From an uncultured Deferribacteres bacterium (GTDB lineage Bacteria > Zhuqueibacterota > JdFR-76 > DREG01), in assembly GCA_913009825.1 (NCBI GenBank), contig CAJVYQ010000008.1, positions 78,484-111,727 of the forward strand: a stretch of 33,244 nt of DNA. The letters run 5' to 3'. The translations under genes were made by a program, and so were the position numbers. Below are positions 1 to 8,466 of this stretch, in pieces (position 1 is the first letter of the stretch; each line of letters starts with the position of its first letter). Under the pieces are notes generated by a model that was given only the letters and a program-made list of their open reading frames with translations, was not told the origin of the DNA and did not search any database.

Positions 1-1169
1 ACAAGAATGGCAAATTCGCGGTAATTGCAGCTGTTTTCCTTTTTCTTTTTCAGAATCAGGCCGGCTACGGCGTCGGCCTCGCTGGTTAAGGTGTCATGAT
101 GCAGGTGCTCGACCATGGGCGGGAGATCGGCAAAATGGGCGACCAATTGTTTGTCAATATTGATCTTCACCTCCAACCGATCCGGATTGTTGTGCTGAAT
201 GAGCCGGTAAGCTGCATCTAAAATTGCCTGAGAGGAACGGTAGTTTTCCTTCAGCACAACTTTTTGGGCGCTGGGGAAAACATCGGTAAATTCCAGAATG
301 TTGCTGATGGCGGCGCCGCGAAATTTGTAGATGGACTGATCGTCATCGCCAACTACAGTGATATTTTGTCCGTCACCGGCAAGTAATTTCAACAGTTGAA
401 ATTGGGCAAAATTGGTATCCTGAAATTCATCCACCAGAATGAAACGGAACTGTTTCCGCACGCGCTGCAACACGGAAGGATTTTCCCTGAACAACTTCAA
501 CACCAGCCATACCTGATCGCCGAAATCGATATTGCCCTGTTTTGTCAGCAGTTCCTGATAGACCCGATAAGTCCGGGCAATTTCCATCTGTTTCCCCGCT
601 TCATCCTGCAAAGTTTCATCTTCCGGGTGCTGCCCGGCTTCGGCCAACAGGTTTTCAGCGTAACGCAAATAATCGTCTGGTGAAACGTCCTCATCTTTGG
701 CGCGGCTGATCAAATTCAGGATAGCATGGATAAATTGAGTGGGATCGCCAAGCGGGCGGTAGTAATTTAACGGAAATTCGAACAGGTTTTCGCGGAAAAA
801 AATGTACTGCTCCGGTTGAGACAGCACACGCAAATCGGACGTCATACCCAGGTCGATAGCGTACTCCCGCAAAATCTTGTCGCCGAACGCATGAAACGTG
901 CTCACATTGATGTTGGCGTACCCGTACGGCAGCAGCACATCCACTCTCTCCTCCATTTCGGCTGCGGCTTTGTCGGTAAAAGTTAACGCCAGAATTTCTT
1001 CCGGCGCCGCCATTTTACTGCCGGTCAGATAAGCAATGCGATAGGTGATCACTTTGGTTTTGCCGGTACCGGCTCCGGCCACAACCAGCAAAGGCCCGGT
1101 TCCGAATGTAACCGCTTCGCGCTGCCGTTCGTTCAGTCCTTCCACTATTTTTTCAACGGTTAATTCCAT
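1..1169 (-). CDS. UvrD/PcrA-type superfamily 1 DNA helicase, partial (C-terminus outside window)
   Basis: ATP-dependent 3'-5' DNA helicase of the UvrD/PcrA/Rep family, acting in nucleotide excision and mismatch repair. The reading frame starts at an ATG (1169-1167), encodes MELTVEKIVEGLNERQREAV and stays open for 389 residues to the left edge; full-length relatives have about 650-750 residues, so roughly the first half is present. In order I see the Q-motif (LNERQREAV, 12-20), Walker A GAGTGKT (32-38), motif Ia ALTFTDKAAAEM, motif Ic STFHAFG, Walker B VDEFQDTN, motif III VVGDDDQSIYKFRGA and motif IV ENYRSS, all intact. UvrD, PcrA and Rep cannot be told apart without the C-terminal half. No convincing ribosome-binding site precedes the ATG. 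The gene stands alone, with a 720-bp gap upstream holding an M1 repeat. Confidence 0.93.
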   Translation of the reverse strand, partial: MELTVEKIVEGLNERQREAVTFGTGPLLVVAGAGTGKTKVITYRIAYLTGSKMAAPEEILALTFTDKAAAEMEERVDVLLPYGYANINVSTFHAFGDKILREYAIDLGMTSDLRVLSQPEQYIFFRENLFEFPLNYYRPLGDPTQFIHAILNLISRAKDEDVSPDDYLRYAENLLAEAGQHPEDETLQDEAGKQMEIARTYRVYQELLTKQGNIDFGDQVWLVLKLFRENPSVLQRVRKQFRFILVDEFQDTNFAQFQLLKLLAGDGQNITVVGDDDQSIYKFRGAAISNILEFTDVFPSAQKVVLKENYRSSQAILDAAYRLIQHNNPDRLEVKINIDKQLVAHFADLPPMVEHLHHDTLTSEADAVAGLILKKKKENSCNYREFAIL

Positions 1170-1218
1170 TTGCAAATCGCTTTTAATATTGGCTCATCGC
1201 CACATAAAATATCTCATA

Positions 1219-1372
1219 CCTAAATTGAGCGATTCTTAGTTTGAAACAACCACCCAAAGAGTTTTGTCATTCTGCCTGCCCGACGAACCGCAGGCGGGAA
1301 AGAATCTTGTTAGTTCTGTGCACTAAACCAACAAGATTCCTACGGAATGACATGAGAATCGCTCAATTCAGG
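1219..1372. repeat. M1 palindromic element, copy A (MITE-like)
   Basis: A 154-bp element ends in 18-bp inverted repeats: CCTAAATTGAGCGATTCT at 1219-1236 and its complement, one mismatch, at 1355-1372. It is flanked by a 5-bp direct repeat TCATA (1214-1218 and 1373-1377), the mark of a transposition event. The interior is a second palindrome centred on GTGCAC, with AAGAATCTTGTTAGTTC on the left arm. Compared with copy B (8499-8628, opposite orientation), copy A carries an extra GC-rich palindrome at about 1274-1298. It has no coding capacity. Confidence 0.85.
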
Positions 1373-1377
1373 TCATA

Positions 1378-1889
1378 GTAAAAAATATGAGGTTTACCAC
1401 CACCGTTTTTAAAGTTCTGTCCCAAAGGCACTAAATCACAAAAAATATTAATATCGAAGCTGTTAAATTTAGTTGTTTTGCAAATTTCAATTTTGCAAAG
1501 AATACACTCCAACAATCCCTCAGTTGTATACAACCGCCAGGTTGAAGATGGTTTTTATGTCCCACATGAATATGCACTATATATTGCGTAAGTACTTGTT
1601 TATTAGTTTAAAATCAAACATGCAGTGTTCAATTATTCATGGATTTTCTCACAATCGACTAGTAAACAAGAACTTAATGAACAATAAAGCACCTGATTTA
1701 GCGAGGTCTGAAACGAAGAACCATGAATGTTTTCTGCTCATAATATAAATCCAAAAGTCAAGGAAAACTTATGAGTAATAATAAGCCCTCAAGGGGGGAC
1801 ACAGGAGATGTTGAACAATTAGTTCTCTGTTCATCTGTTCATTACATCCGGTTCACTCCGTTCATTTTTTTATCCCGTCAAAAAACATT
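1378..1889. other. Intergenic stretch without recognisable gene
   Basis: AT-rich sequence between the M1 repeat and the flippase-like gene. A 91-codon frame on the plus strand (1473-1748) has no ribosome-binding site, low-complexity composition and no familiar motif. A short G-rich tract (caaggggggacac, near 1789) resembles half of the hairpin at 31746-31787. I see no tRNA, clear promoter or terminator here. Confidence 0.4.
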
Positions 1890-2900
1890 TTAAACCCCCT
1901 CTCCCTTTTCAACATCAGCTTTCACCCCTTTAATGCTCAGGCCTTCCAGCGACAGAATGATCAATCCCAGCACCAAAACGGGCAAAATATTGATGCCGTG
2001 CACGATAACGGCATAAGACAGGGCCGGGCCCTTCGGCACCAGAAACAATCCCAGGGCAAGCTGACATAAATAATGATAGGTGCCAACATAGCCCGGCGAA
2101 GACGGCACCAAAATACTGATGGTAGTCATGACCAGTAAAACCAGCACCGAATACCAGGGCAGCGAATAGATCGATGTAAAATCGAAGGCGTAGAACGCTA
2201 ATTGGAAGATGAACGCATACGCGGCCCACATCAAAACAGAGATGAAAAAAACGATAATATAATGATACCGGTATTTCAGCGGCACCACGCCATCCAGAAA
2301 AGAGAAAAGCATCTCCTCAAATTTCCGGGTGAATTTTTCCGGTAAAAATTTTTCCGCTTTTTTAATCAGAATTTTTGTCGTATCGCGGTATTTTTTCATC
2401 AGCAGTAAAACAACAAACAGGATACCGATGAAAACAAAACTGATGTAGCCGCTGGTGCGGATCCATTCGGGAAACGGGAAAACCACAATAGTTAACGCCA
2501 TAATAATCAACAGGGTGAACACATCAATAATGCGTTCGATTACGATAGTGCCGAAAACAGCGCTGGCGGGAACCGGATTTTTCTTGGCCAAAACATAAGC
2601 GCGGACAAACTCGCCCAGATGAGCCGGGAGAAAAACATTAAACATGTAACCGATCATCAGGGCATCAAACAAAGAAGAGATTTTTACGCGACTAACCGGC
2701 CGCAGTAAAAAACCCCAACGAACCGCTCGCAGCCAATTACTAAAAATATTCACACCGACGCCCAACAAAATGAACCAGTAATTGGCGTCCACAAACGTTT
2801 CGTACATCTGGCCAAAATCCACCTTGCGAAAGGCCAAAAAAAGAAATACCAGACTGATGAGTAAACCAATGGCAACTTTTGTCTTATTCGATTTTAACAT
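1890..2900 (-). CDS. Lysylphosphatidylglycerol synthase TM region / UPF0104 flippase-like integral membrane protein
   Basis: A 336-residue polytopic inner-membrane protein with about eight hydrophobic segments, the first at residues 9-25 (VAIGLLISLVFLFLAF). The segment LRAVRWGFLLRP followed by YMFNVFLPAHLGEFVRAYVLAKK is the conserved core of the UPF0104 / LPG-synthase transmembrane family (YbhN, AglD-like). Members stand beside glycosyltransferase and lipid genes and are thought to move lipid-linked substrates; the precise substrate is unknown. The soluble aminoacyl-transferase domain of MprF is absent, so this is not a lysyl-PG synthase. A GGAG lies just before the ATG. It is separated from the upstream envelope operon (3021-8385) by a strong hairpin terminator, so it probably has its own promoter or is expressed by read-through. 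Confidence 0.85.
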   Translation of the reverse strand: MLKSNKTKVAIGLLISLVFLFLAFRKVDFGQMYETFVDANYWFILLGVGVNIFSNWLRAVRWGFLLRPVSRVKISSLFDALMIGYMFNVFLPAHLGEFVRAYVLAKKNPVPASAVFGTIVIERIIDVFTLLIIMALTIVVFPFPEWIRTSGYISFVFIGILFVVLLLMKKYRDTTKILIKKAEKFLPEKFTRKFEEMLFSFLDGVVPLKYRYHYIIVFFISVLMWAAYAFIFQLAFYAFDFTSIYSLPWYSVLVLLVMTTISILVPSSPGYVGTYHYLCQLALGLFLVPKGPALSYAVIVHGINILPVLVLGLIILSLEGLSIKGVKADVEKGEGV

Positions 2901-2928
2901 AACTCCATCTGCCTTCCCTGGTTTGATT

Positions 2929-2972
2929 AAAAACTGATTCCATCGCTAAAAAAAGCGATGGAATCAGTTTTT
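2929..2972 (-). terminator. Rho-independent terminator of the envelope operon
   Basis: A perfect 19-bp stem (left arm 2929-2947, right arm 2954-2972) with a 6-nt A/T loop (2948-2953). The stem ends in A/T runs on both sides, so it can terminate in either direction. It sits about 50 bp beyond the stop of the gene at 3021-3968 and before the start of the flippase-like gene at 2900; it most likely ends the operon that begins at 8385. Confidence 0.85.
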
Positions 2973-3020
2973 ACTTTTTCGTATTTATCGTCCGGTTCAC
3001 AGTTTTTTGCCGGTAAGGAT

Positions 3021-3968
3021 TTAAGTTAACTTCTCTATAATTGCTGTTGCCAGCAGCGGGATCATGATTTCATGATGGCCGGTGAATTGAAATCCTTTGC
3101 CGGCGCCTTCCGTCGGCCGCTGTACCACATTTACGCGCGGACGGTAGTGCTGAATCATGTCAAAATTGGCCGTGTAAAAGTGGGTAACCGGGCTGCCCAA
3201 GTTGCGGGCAACCGTGAGCGCTTTCAAAAACACTTCAGGGAGGATAACCGTGGAACCCACATTCAGGACAACGCCGCCGTGACCCAGTCCGGAAATCACA
3301 TTGGCCAGAATGCGAAAGTCCCGCAGACTGCGCGAACCGATAGCCGCACCGTCCGCATTGGGGTGCTGGTGGACAATATCGGTACCAACGGCCACATGAA
3401 CGGTCACCGGCACATGCAACTGATAAGCAGTGGCCAAAATACTTTGTGACAGAAACTCCGGTTTGTCCGCTAAAATTCTTTTGCCCAGAATTTCACCGAA
3501 CCCCAAATCCGGATCGTTTTTCAGTTGAACGGTTTCATTCACAATAACAGCCGTATCCCGGGACATGCCGAAAGTGCCGTCTTTCAGATTGGTTGACACG
3601 TCTTCGGATGTCTGCCCCCAGTAGGCTGTTTCCACATCGTGAATGGTTCCGGCCCCGTTCAGGGCAATAGCACTGATCACGCCCCGTTTCATCAGATCGA
3701 TGACAACCGGCGATAAGCCGCACTTGATAACATGGGCGCCCATCATCCAGATGACCGGTTTTCCTTTGTCGTGTGCGTCCACAATCAGATCAACAAATTC
3801 CTGCAGATCTTTTGCTTTTAAAATTTGCGGCAGTGAATTCCAGAAGGCGGCAAACGACTGCCCTTTTTCCGCAACTCCGGCAAACACTTCCACAGCTACT
3901 TTGCTTTGCCGGTTAGAGATGGAGATGGTTTTCACCTTTGTGATATCTATTTCTTTGTATCCGGACAT
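3021..3968 (-). CDS. Deoxyhypusine-synthase-like protein of unknown substrate
   Basis: A 315-residue soluble protein. Segments such as KPVIWMMGAHVIKCGLSPVV, ISAIALNGAGTIHDVE, VTVHVAVGTDIVHQHPNADG and the C-terminal GHHEIMIPLLATAIIEKL match, as I remember them, a broadly distributed bacterial family related in fold to NAD-dependent deoxyhypusine synthase. Bacteria lack the eIF5A substrate, and the characterised bacterial relatives of this superfamily include homospermidine synthases, so a polyamine-type or other NAD-dependent transfer is possible but unproven. I could not place the catalytic lysine of true deoxyhypusine synthases with confidence. The start lies 7 nt after the stop of the DUF3108 gene, which makes it the last gene of the LPS-core operon. 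It could also be a sugar-related enzyme, given this context. Confidence 0.6.
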   Translation of the reverse strand: MSGYKEIDITKVKTISISNRQSKVAVEVFAGVAEKGQSFAAFWNSLPQILKAKDLQEFVDLIVDAHDKGKPVIWMMGAHVIKCGLSPVVIDLMKRGVISAIALNGAGTIHDVETAYWGQTSEDVSTNLKDGTFGMSRDTAVIVNETVQLKNDPDLGFGEILGKRILADKPEFLSQSILATAYQLHVPVTVHVAVGTDIVHQHPNADGAAIGSRSLRDFRILANVISGLGHGGVVLNVGSTVILPEVFLKALTVARNLGSPVTHFYTANFDMIQHYRPRVNVVQRPTEGAGKGFQFTGHHEIMIPLLATAIIEKLT

Positions 3969-3975
3969 GTTTCAC

Positions 3976-4773
3976 CTATTTTTTTACCGGATGAACGCCT
4001 TTGTACTCTATCAATTCCGCCACTATTGAACCGACGACGATTTCACTTTTCATCATTACCGGCGTATGAGTTTTGTCCACTGTCAACCAAACTTTCAACC
4101 TGCCCTTGTGTTGAAATATGCCGGCGCTGCGTAAGATGGGTTCCACAACGATGCAGGAAAACTTTCCGGCTTTCACCCGCACCGTCTCTTTTTTTAGTAT
4201 TTTCACCTCCAACGGATACAACTTGCCGTCGGAAAAATTTTCCACGGAGATGGATTGTCCCAACTTCAAATCCTGCGTGCGAATGAAATAGAGCGCCGAC
4301 AAGACATCCTGAGCATACAGCGGTACTGCAAACGTATCTTTTTGGGTGATCACCCGCCGGTTTTCCTGATCGAAAATATTTTTCACATCCGCTTTGTATT
4401 TTCCTTCCCGCAAATGTTTTTCGAACCGCCGGGAAAACATACCGGTTGAATCCATGAAAGATTCCACTTTGTCACGCACCTTGTAAAAAGCGGAAAAAAA
4501 ATCGTTGGATTCGGCACGGGAGACGATGTGATAACTGGGCAGCTCGTTGACTTTAATTATTTCGGGAATTTCCATGTACGCGTATCCGGCTTTAATGGGC
4601 CCGTAGCGAATGATAAATTTCAGATACTCTCCGGTTCGGAATGCCTCGTTTTCGATCACACGGTCCAATTCGGAAACCGTGTTGGTAGAATCTGATATTA
4701 TCTCCGTTTCCTGGGCAAAGCCCGACTGATACGAAAACAACCCAATCAAAAATAAAATACAGAATCTTTTCAT
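3976..4773 (-). CDS. DUF3108 domain-containing exported protein
   Basis: 265 residues with a Sec signal peptide (MKRFCILFLIGLFSYQSGFA, residues 1-20, Ala-X-Ala-like cleavage before QETE). The rest is beta-rich and fits the DUF3108 family: an early GEYLKFIIRYGPIKAGYAYM segment, a central LSALYFIRTQDLKLGQ segment and the end-domain GRLKVWLTVDKTHTPVMMKS. This family is periplasmic or outer-membrane associated; its function is not established. It lies between a GT9 glycosyltransferase gene upstream (71-bp gap) and the deoxyhypusine-synthase-like gene downstream (7-bp gap), so an envelope role is likely. The family recognition is from memory of its pattern and not from a search. Confidence 0.75.
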   Translation of the reverse strand: MKRFCILFLIGLFSYQSGFAQETEIISDSTNTVSELDRVIENEAFRTGEYLKFIIRYGPIKAGYAYMEIPEIIKVNELPSYHIVSRAESNDFFSAFYKVRDKVESFMDSTGMFSRRFEKHLREGKYKADVKNIFDQENRRVITQKDTFAVPLYAQDVLSALYFIRTQDLKLGQSISVENFSDGKLYPLEVKILKKETVRVKAGKFSCIVVEPILRSAGIFQHKGRLKVWLTVDKTHTPVMMKSEIVVGSIVAELIEYKGVHPVKK

Positions 4774-4844
4774 ATAAATTGTCTCATATTTTCAGCGTTG
4801 CCTTCCCAACAATCGTTCCGGAAAATCCGGATTCCCTGTCCGAA

Positions 4845-5888
4845 CTACATTTTTACAGTTTGCGCCACTTTGTCGAATACCCGCTCAACAGGAATCAGTT
4901 CCATGCAATTGAAATGCTTGTCTTTCTCTTTTCTGATCCGTTCACATTCCGGCAAAGACGGCATTAACGCGGCATCCGGCTGTCCGTACGGTCCCCAGCG
5001 GCGGGGATGACACGGACCGGAAGGACAGTACAAACCCACTACTTTTTTACCGACCGCCACAGCCAAATGGAGCGGCCCGGTGGAATTGGCCACAACCGTT
5101 TCCGCCCGCCGGTACAAGGCCGCCAATTGCTTGAGATTCAAAACGCCATCCAGCCGGATATGCTTACGTTTCGCCGGCTTCAAAACAGAATCGAGCAAAA
5201 ATCTTTCGCTTTCCGCCCCGGTAAAAACAACGGTTAGTCCCAACTTTTCATCTATCTGATCGGCAAGTTCGGCAAAATGGATTAACGGCCAGTCCATGGC
5301 CGAACCGCCGCTGCCGGGGTGCAGAACGATAAAGGGCTGCTTCAGTTTATAAACGTAAATCAGCTCATCTATCTTTGCATCAGCTTCCTGCGGAATGGTA
5401 AAATCGAAAACCAGATCGGCTTTTTCAATTCCCAACGGTCGCAGCAGGGTAACATTCAAATCGGCTTCATGCAGGCCGCTGTTTTTGCGATGGACAAACA
5501 CTCTTTTGTTGAAGAAAACAGAAAGCGTCCGGAATCCGGTACCAATTCTGATGGGGACCCGCGCCAAAAACGCCGCCAGTGCCCAGTCCGGTTCCGGATG
5601 CAGAAAGATGACGCCGGAAAAACGATGCCGGTGCAAAAAATCCACTTTGCTTCTGAATATGGCGAAATCCTCATCGATCCAGGCACGGTTCACAAACGGA
5701 TGATCTGTCACGACAGGAAGCGTGTATTTCCGCACCAAAAAATGGATTCCCATAGCCGGAAAATGCTGCCGCAAAACACGGGCAACAGGGGTGGAAAGAA
5801 TAACGTCCCCCAATCGATCCGTACGGATGAGCAGAAAAGTTGAACGGTGTTCCTTTAAATGTTCAATCCGTTTCATCCTCATCATCAT
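4845..5888 (-). CDS. Glycosyltransferase family 9 (ADP-heptose:LPS heptosyltransferase-like)
   Basis: A GT-B fold glycosyltransferase of 347 residues. The N-terminal half starts with STFLLIRTDRLGDVILSTPV, the GT9 acceptor-side signature (D-R-L-G-D-V). The C-terminal half has LHPGSGGSAMDWPLIHFAEL and VVANSTGPLHLAVAVGKKVV, the nucleotide-heptose binding motifs seen in WaaC/WaaF/WaaQ. It should add a heptose or similar sugar to the LPS inner core on the cytoplasmic face. Four in-frame ATGs cluster at the start (5888, 5885, 5882, 5876); the first is used here, and the choice changes only four residues. It overlaps the 3' end of the phosphatase gene upstream by 26 bp, which implies translational coupling. 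The acceptor position cannot be told from sequence alone. Confidence 0.88.
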   Translation of the reverse strand: MMMRMKRIEHLKEHRSTFLLIRTDRLGDVILSTPVARVLRQHFPAMGIHFLVRKYTLPVVTDHPFVNRAWIDEDFAIFRSKVDFLHRHRFSGVIFLHPEPDWALAAFLARVPIRIGTGFRTLSVFFNKRVFVHRKNSGLHEADLNVTLLRPLGIEKADLVFDFTIPQEADAKIDELIYVYKLKQPFIVLHPGSGGSAMDWPLIHFAELADQIDEKLGLTVVFTGAESERFLLDSVLKPAKRKHIRLDGVLNLKQLAALYRRAETVVANSTGPLHLAVAVGKKVVGLYCPSGPCHPRRWGPYGQPDAALMPSLPECERIRKEKDKHFNCMELIPVERVFDKVAQTVKM

Positions 5889-6405
5889 TCCTGTTCGATT
5901 CGGCTAAAAAAGCGTCCGCTAATTGCAAAATCCGCGGCAAAATCCGTTTAATTTCCCTTTCTATCTCCCCGTAAATTTTACGATAATTTTCCTTGTCCCG
6001 TCCAATCGGATCGGCAATATTAACTTTTTGCATCCATCCGGGTTTCCGGTCGAAGGCTTTGAGTGTGAAAACATTGTCGGTGTAACGGGGAAAATGGGCG
6101 CGAATGAAGCGTTCATGATCGCGGGCCATGGCTAAAATCAAATGCGTATTTTGCAGTAACGATTGCGTCACCCCCCGGGAGAGGTGATCCCCAATATCGA
6201 TGCCCTGTTCGGCAGCAACATCAACTGCATGATCCGTCGCCGGCATATTCACAAAACCACCCGTTCCGGCCGATAAAACGGAGATTTTGTGCCGGCAGGC
6301 AGCAGGGATCATTTTTTTCAGAATCCCTTCGGCCATGGGACTGCGGCAACTGTTGCCGGTGCAGATAAACAGAACCGTAAATTTTTTATCCATATTTTTT
6401 GTCAT
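5863..6405 (-). CDS. Low-molecular-weight protein-tyrosine/arginine phosphatase family protein
   Basis: 180 residues with the family's P-loop near the N-terminus: FICTGNSCRSPMAEG, giving the C-x5-R active site at Cys15-Arg21, and a later DPIGRDKENYRKIY that supplies the general-acid Asp (D-P). Both catalytic elements are intact. Members act on tyrosine phosphate (Wzb type) or arginine phosphate (YwlE type); the Thr after the catalytic Cys is the residue linked to arginine phosphatase specificity in YwlE, which makes that reading possible here. A second ATG at 6393 (MDKKFTVLF) is also plausible. The gene lies between two GT9 genes and overlaps the downstream one, an unusual place for a phosphatase outside capsule loci with a tyrosine kinase; no kinase is in the window. 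Confidence 0.88.
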   Translation of the reverse strand: MTKNMDKKFTVLFICTGNSCRSPMAEGILKKMIPAACRHKISVLSAGTGGFVNMPATDHAVDVAAEQGIDIGDHLSRGVTQSLLQNTHLILAMARDHERFIRAHFPRYTDNVFTLKAFDRKPGWMQKVNIADPIGRDKENYRKIYGEIEREIKRILPRILQLADAFLAESNRNDDEDETD

Positions 6406-6466
6406 TTTTCACCCGAACGGAAAACTTTCATTCTTTAAAAATTATGGCTGTTGCACAACTCGTAAG

Positions 6467-7486
6467 CTACTTCAGCAGCGCCAGCGCCGAATTAAAAACT
6501 TCTTCCGGCGAAATATCCCGCAGGCAGGCAAGGGTTTTACGCGGGCATTTTTTTCTGCCGTGATCCGTGCACGGGCGGCATGCCATCTCCTTTTGCATCA
6601 CCGCCTGTTTTTCCGCTATTGGACTGAAACCAAATTCCGGAACCGTGGAGCCGAAAATAGTAATCGTAGGGATGTTTACCGCGCTTCCCAAATGTGTGGG
6701 CGCACTGTCGTTACAGACCAGCAACCGGCATTTTGAGAGGAAATATGCCGTTTGTCGTAAAGTCAACTTGCCGATAAAATTGACTGCACGGCTGCCGGCA
6801 TCGGCAATGATGAAATCTCCCAGCGCAATGTCTTTACTGCCGCCGATCAGACAAATCCGATAGCCCCGGTTGAGAAACAGGTCTGTCAGTCCGGTAAAAT
6901 TCATTTCCGGCCACCGTTTAGTGAACCAGATTGACCCGGGAGCAAGGGCAATAATTTTTTCTTTTCCGGTCAGATCATTGGCAGCCATCAGACCCTTTAC
7001 CATCGTTTCATCCTGTTCGTCCGGGAACAATTCCTGGCGGATCACACCCAAATTTATCACACCAAACGGTTTCAGCAAAGACAAGTTTCGTGACACCTCA
7101 TGTCCTTCGTAATTGTACTTCACTACGTGAGAGTACAACCATTTTGCCGGACTGCGGTCAAATCCGATGCGGATGGGAATTCCCGCCAGCCGCGCCAGCA
7201 AAGCGGTTCGATAAGAACGATGAGGAAGCAGGGCAATGTCAAATTTTTCATCTTTTATCTTCCGCACCCATTTCTTCAAATAGGAAACGCTGTTTCCCCG
7301 GCTATGTTTATCATAATTCCAGAGTTTTTTCACAAAAGGATTATGTTCTAAAATATTTTTTGTCTCCGGTATCACCATTGCCGTAACCTGACTGCCGGGC
7401 AGTTCCTGGCGAATTGCCCGAAACAGAGGGGTTACCAGAATGACATCGCCGGGGAAAGCGGTTTGAATCAGCAGGATTTTACTCAT
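6467..7486 (-). CDS. waaF: ADP-heptose:LPS heptosyltransferase II-like (GT9)
   Basis: 339 residues from the chosen ATG at 7486 (MSKILLIQTAFPGDVILVTP). This start overlaps the stop of the upstream acyltransferase as ATGA, typical of coupled genes; an upstream in-frame ATG at 7540 would add 18 unfamily-like residues. GT9 features are clear: the N-terminal FPGDV-TPLFRA segment, APGSIWFTKRWP in the second Rossmann domain and NDSAPTHLGSAVNIPTITIF followed by GSTVPEFGFSP. A WaaF-like cysteine tail (CRPCTDHGRKKCPRK) is present. The predicted reaction is transfer of L-glycero-D-manno-heptose to the LPS inner core at the cytoplasmic face. The distinction from WaaC/WaaQ rests on this C-terminal Cys/His segment and is moderate. 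Confidence 0.85.
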   Translation of the reverse strand: MSKILLIQTAFPGDVILVTPLFRAIRQELPGSQVTAMVIPETKNILEHNPFVKKLWNYDKHSRGNSVSYLKKWVRKIKDEKFDIALLPHRSYRTALLARLAGIPIRIGFDRSPAKWLYSHVVKYNYEGHEVSRNLSLLKPFGVINLGVIRQELFPDEQDETMVKGLMAANDLTGKEKIIALAPGSIWFTKRWPEMNFTGLTDLFLNRGYRICLIGGSKDIALGDFIIADAGSRAVNFIGKLTLRQTAYFLSKCRLLVCNDSAPTHLGSAVNIPTITIFGSTVPEFGFSPIAEKQAVMQKEMACRPCTDHGRKKCPRKTLACLRDISPEEVFNSALALLK

Positions 7487-8385
7487 TGGTTCGGCTCCGT
7501 TTCCGGGGCGGTTTTCCACCGCCGGTGCAGCCAGAACCATTGTTCCGGATGAAGACGAATATCCTGCTCCAATCGGCGCACATGAATTTCCGTCACTTTC
7601 CGAACCGCGCTTCTCAGGTTGCCTTTTTCCACGGCGAAATGAAGTCGTTCAAAATAGATCCGATAGCGGCCGTTTTTTAACAGGGCCGTTGTATAAACGA
7701 TGGGAACCCGGTTACGGAAGTGATAGACCGCCGGCCCGGGCGGTGTAGAGGCGAGACGGCCAAAAAACGGAACAAAAACACCGTTCCTGCCCGCATCCTG
7801 ATCGGCAAGAAGACAAACCATCTCACCACGACCGAAAATTTTAGGGAAAGTGGATTTGGCATGTTCCCGGGAGATAATTTTCAGCCCGGAAAGATTCCTG
7901 TGTTCATTGATCGATCTGTCCACTTTACTATTTCTCATTTCAGCCGCCACAGCCCAGGCGGGAAATCCTTTTAAAGCAACAGCTGATCCCAAAATTTCCC
8001 AATTACCGATGTGACCGGTCAGCAAAATCACTCCCCTGTCCTCATTCATCGCCTCTTCCAAAACCTCCCAGTTAGCCGAATCGATGAACTGATTGATATC
8101 GTGGCGAATAATTTTGGGCAGTATGATCTGTTCAATGGAAACGCGACTGAAATGGAAGAACACTTTTTGGGCCAGACGTTGTATTTCGGCATCGGTTTTC
8201 CCGGGGAATGCCCGTTGCAAATTTTTCACCGTTACATCTCTGCGGATTTTCAACCGCTTGAACCAAAAGGCGCCCAGTTTATTATGAAATTCGATGGCTT
8301 CCGGAATCGGTTTGGCTCGCAGCCAGCCGCTTAGAACCCGGAAAATAAAATACTCAAAATTATTTTTTAAGCCGATTCTATCCAT
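7483..8385 (-). CDS. LpxL/HtrB-family lipid A acyltransferase-like protein
   Basis: 300 residues of the lysophospholipid/lauroyl acyltransferase family. The active-site segment LTGHIGNWEILGSAVA gives the H-x4-E form of the catalytic H-x4-D/E dyad; LADQDAGRNGVFVPFFGR is the acyl-acceptor segment, and HPEQWFWLHRRWK near the C-terminus is a family hallmark. The N-terminus carries a weak membrane-association segment (NNFEYFIFRVLSGWL). It likely adds a secondary acyl chain to a lipid A precursor. It is the first gene of a six-gene operon with LPS-core transferases and is coupled to the next gene by an ATGA overlap. Which acyl position it modifies cannot be read from the sequence. Confidence 0.88.
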   Translation of the reverse strand: MDRIGLKNNFEYFIFRVLSGWLRAKPIPEAIEFHNKLGAFWFKRLKIRRDVTVKNLQRAFPGKTDAEIQRLAQKVFFHFSRVSIEQIILPKIIRHDINQFIDSANWEVLEEAMNEDRGVILLTGHIGNWEILGSAVALKGFPAWAVAAEMRNSKVDRSINEHRNLSGLKIISREHAKSTFPKIFGRGEMVCLLADQDAGRNGVFVPFFGRLASTPPGPAVYHFRNRVPIVYTTALLKNGRYRIYFERLHFAVEKGNLRSAVRKVTEIHVRRLEQDIRLHPEQWFWLHRRWKTAPETEPNQ

Positions 8386-8466
8386 TTTTTCATTTTAACA
8401 TTGCAAGCTGTCAAGTTAATAAATTCAATTTTATCATTTTAGTACGTTTGTTACATTCATAAAATC

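Noticed and set aside
1473-1748. 91-codon plus-strand frame in the gap before the flippase-like gene
   Set aside because: No ribosome-binding site, no recognisable motif and an amino-acid composition typical of AT-rich noncoding DNA.
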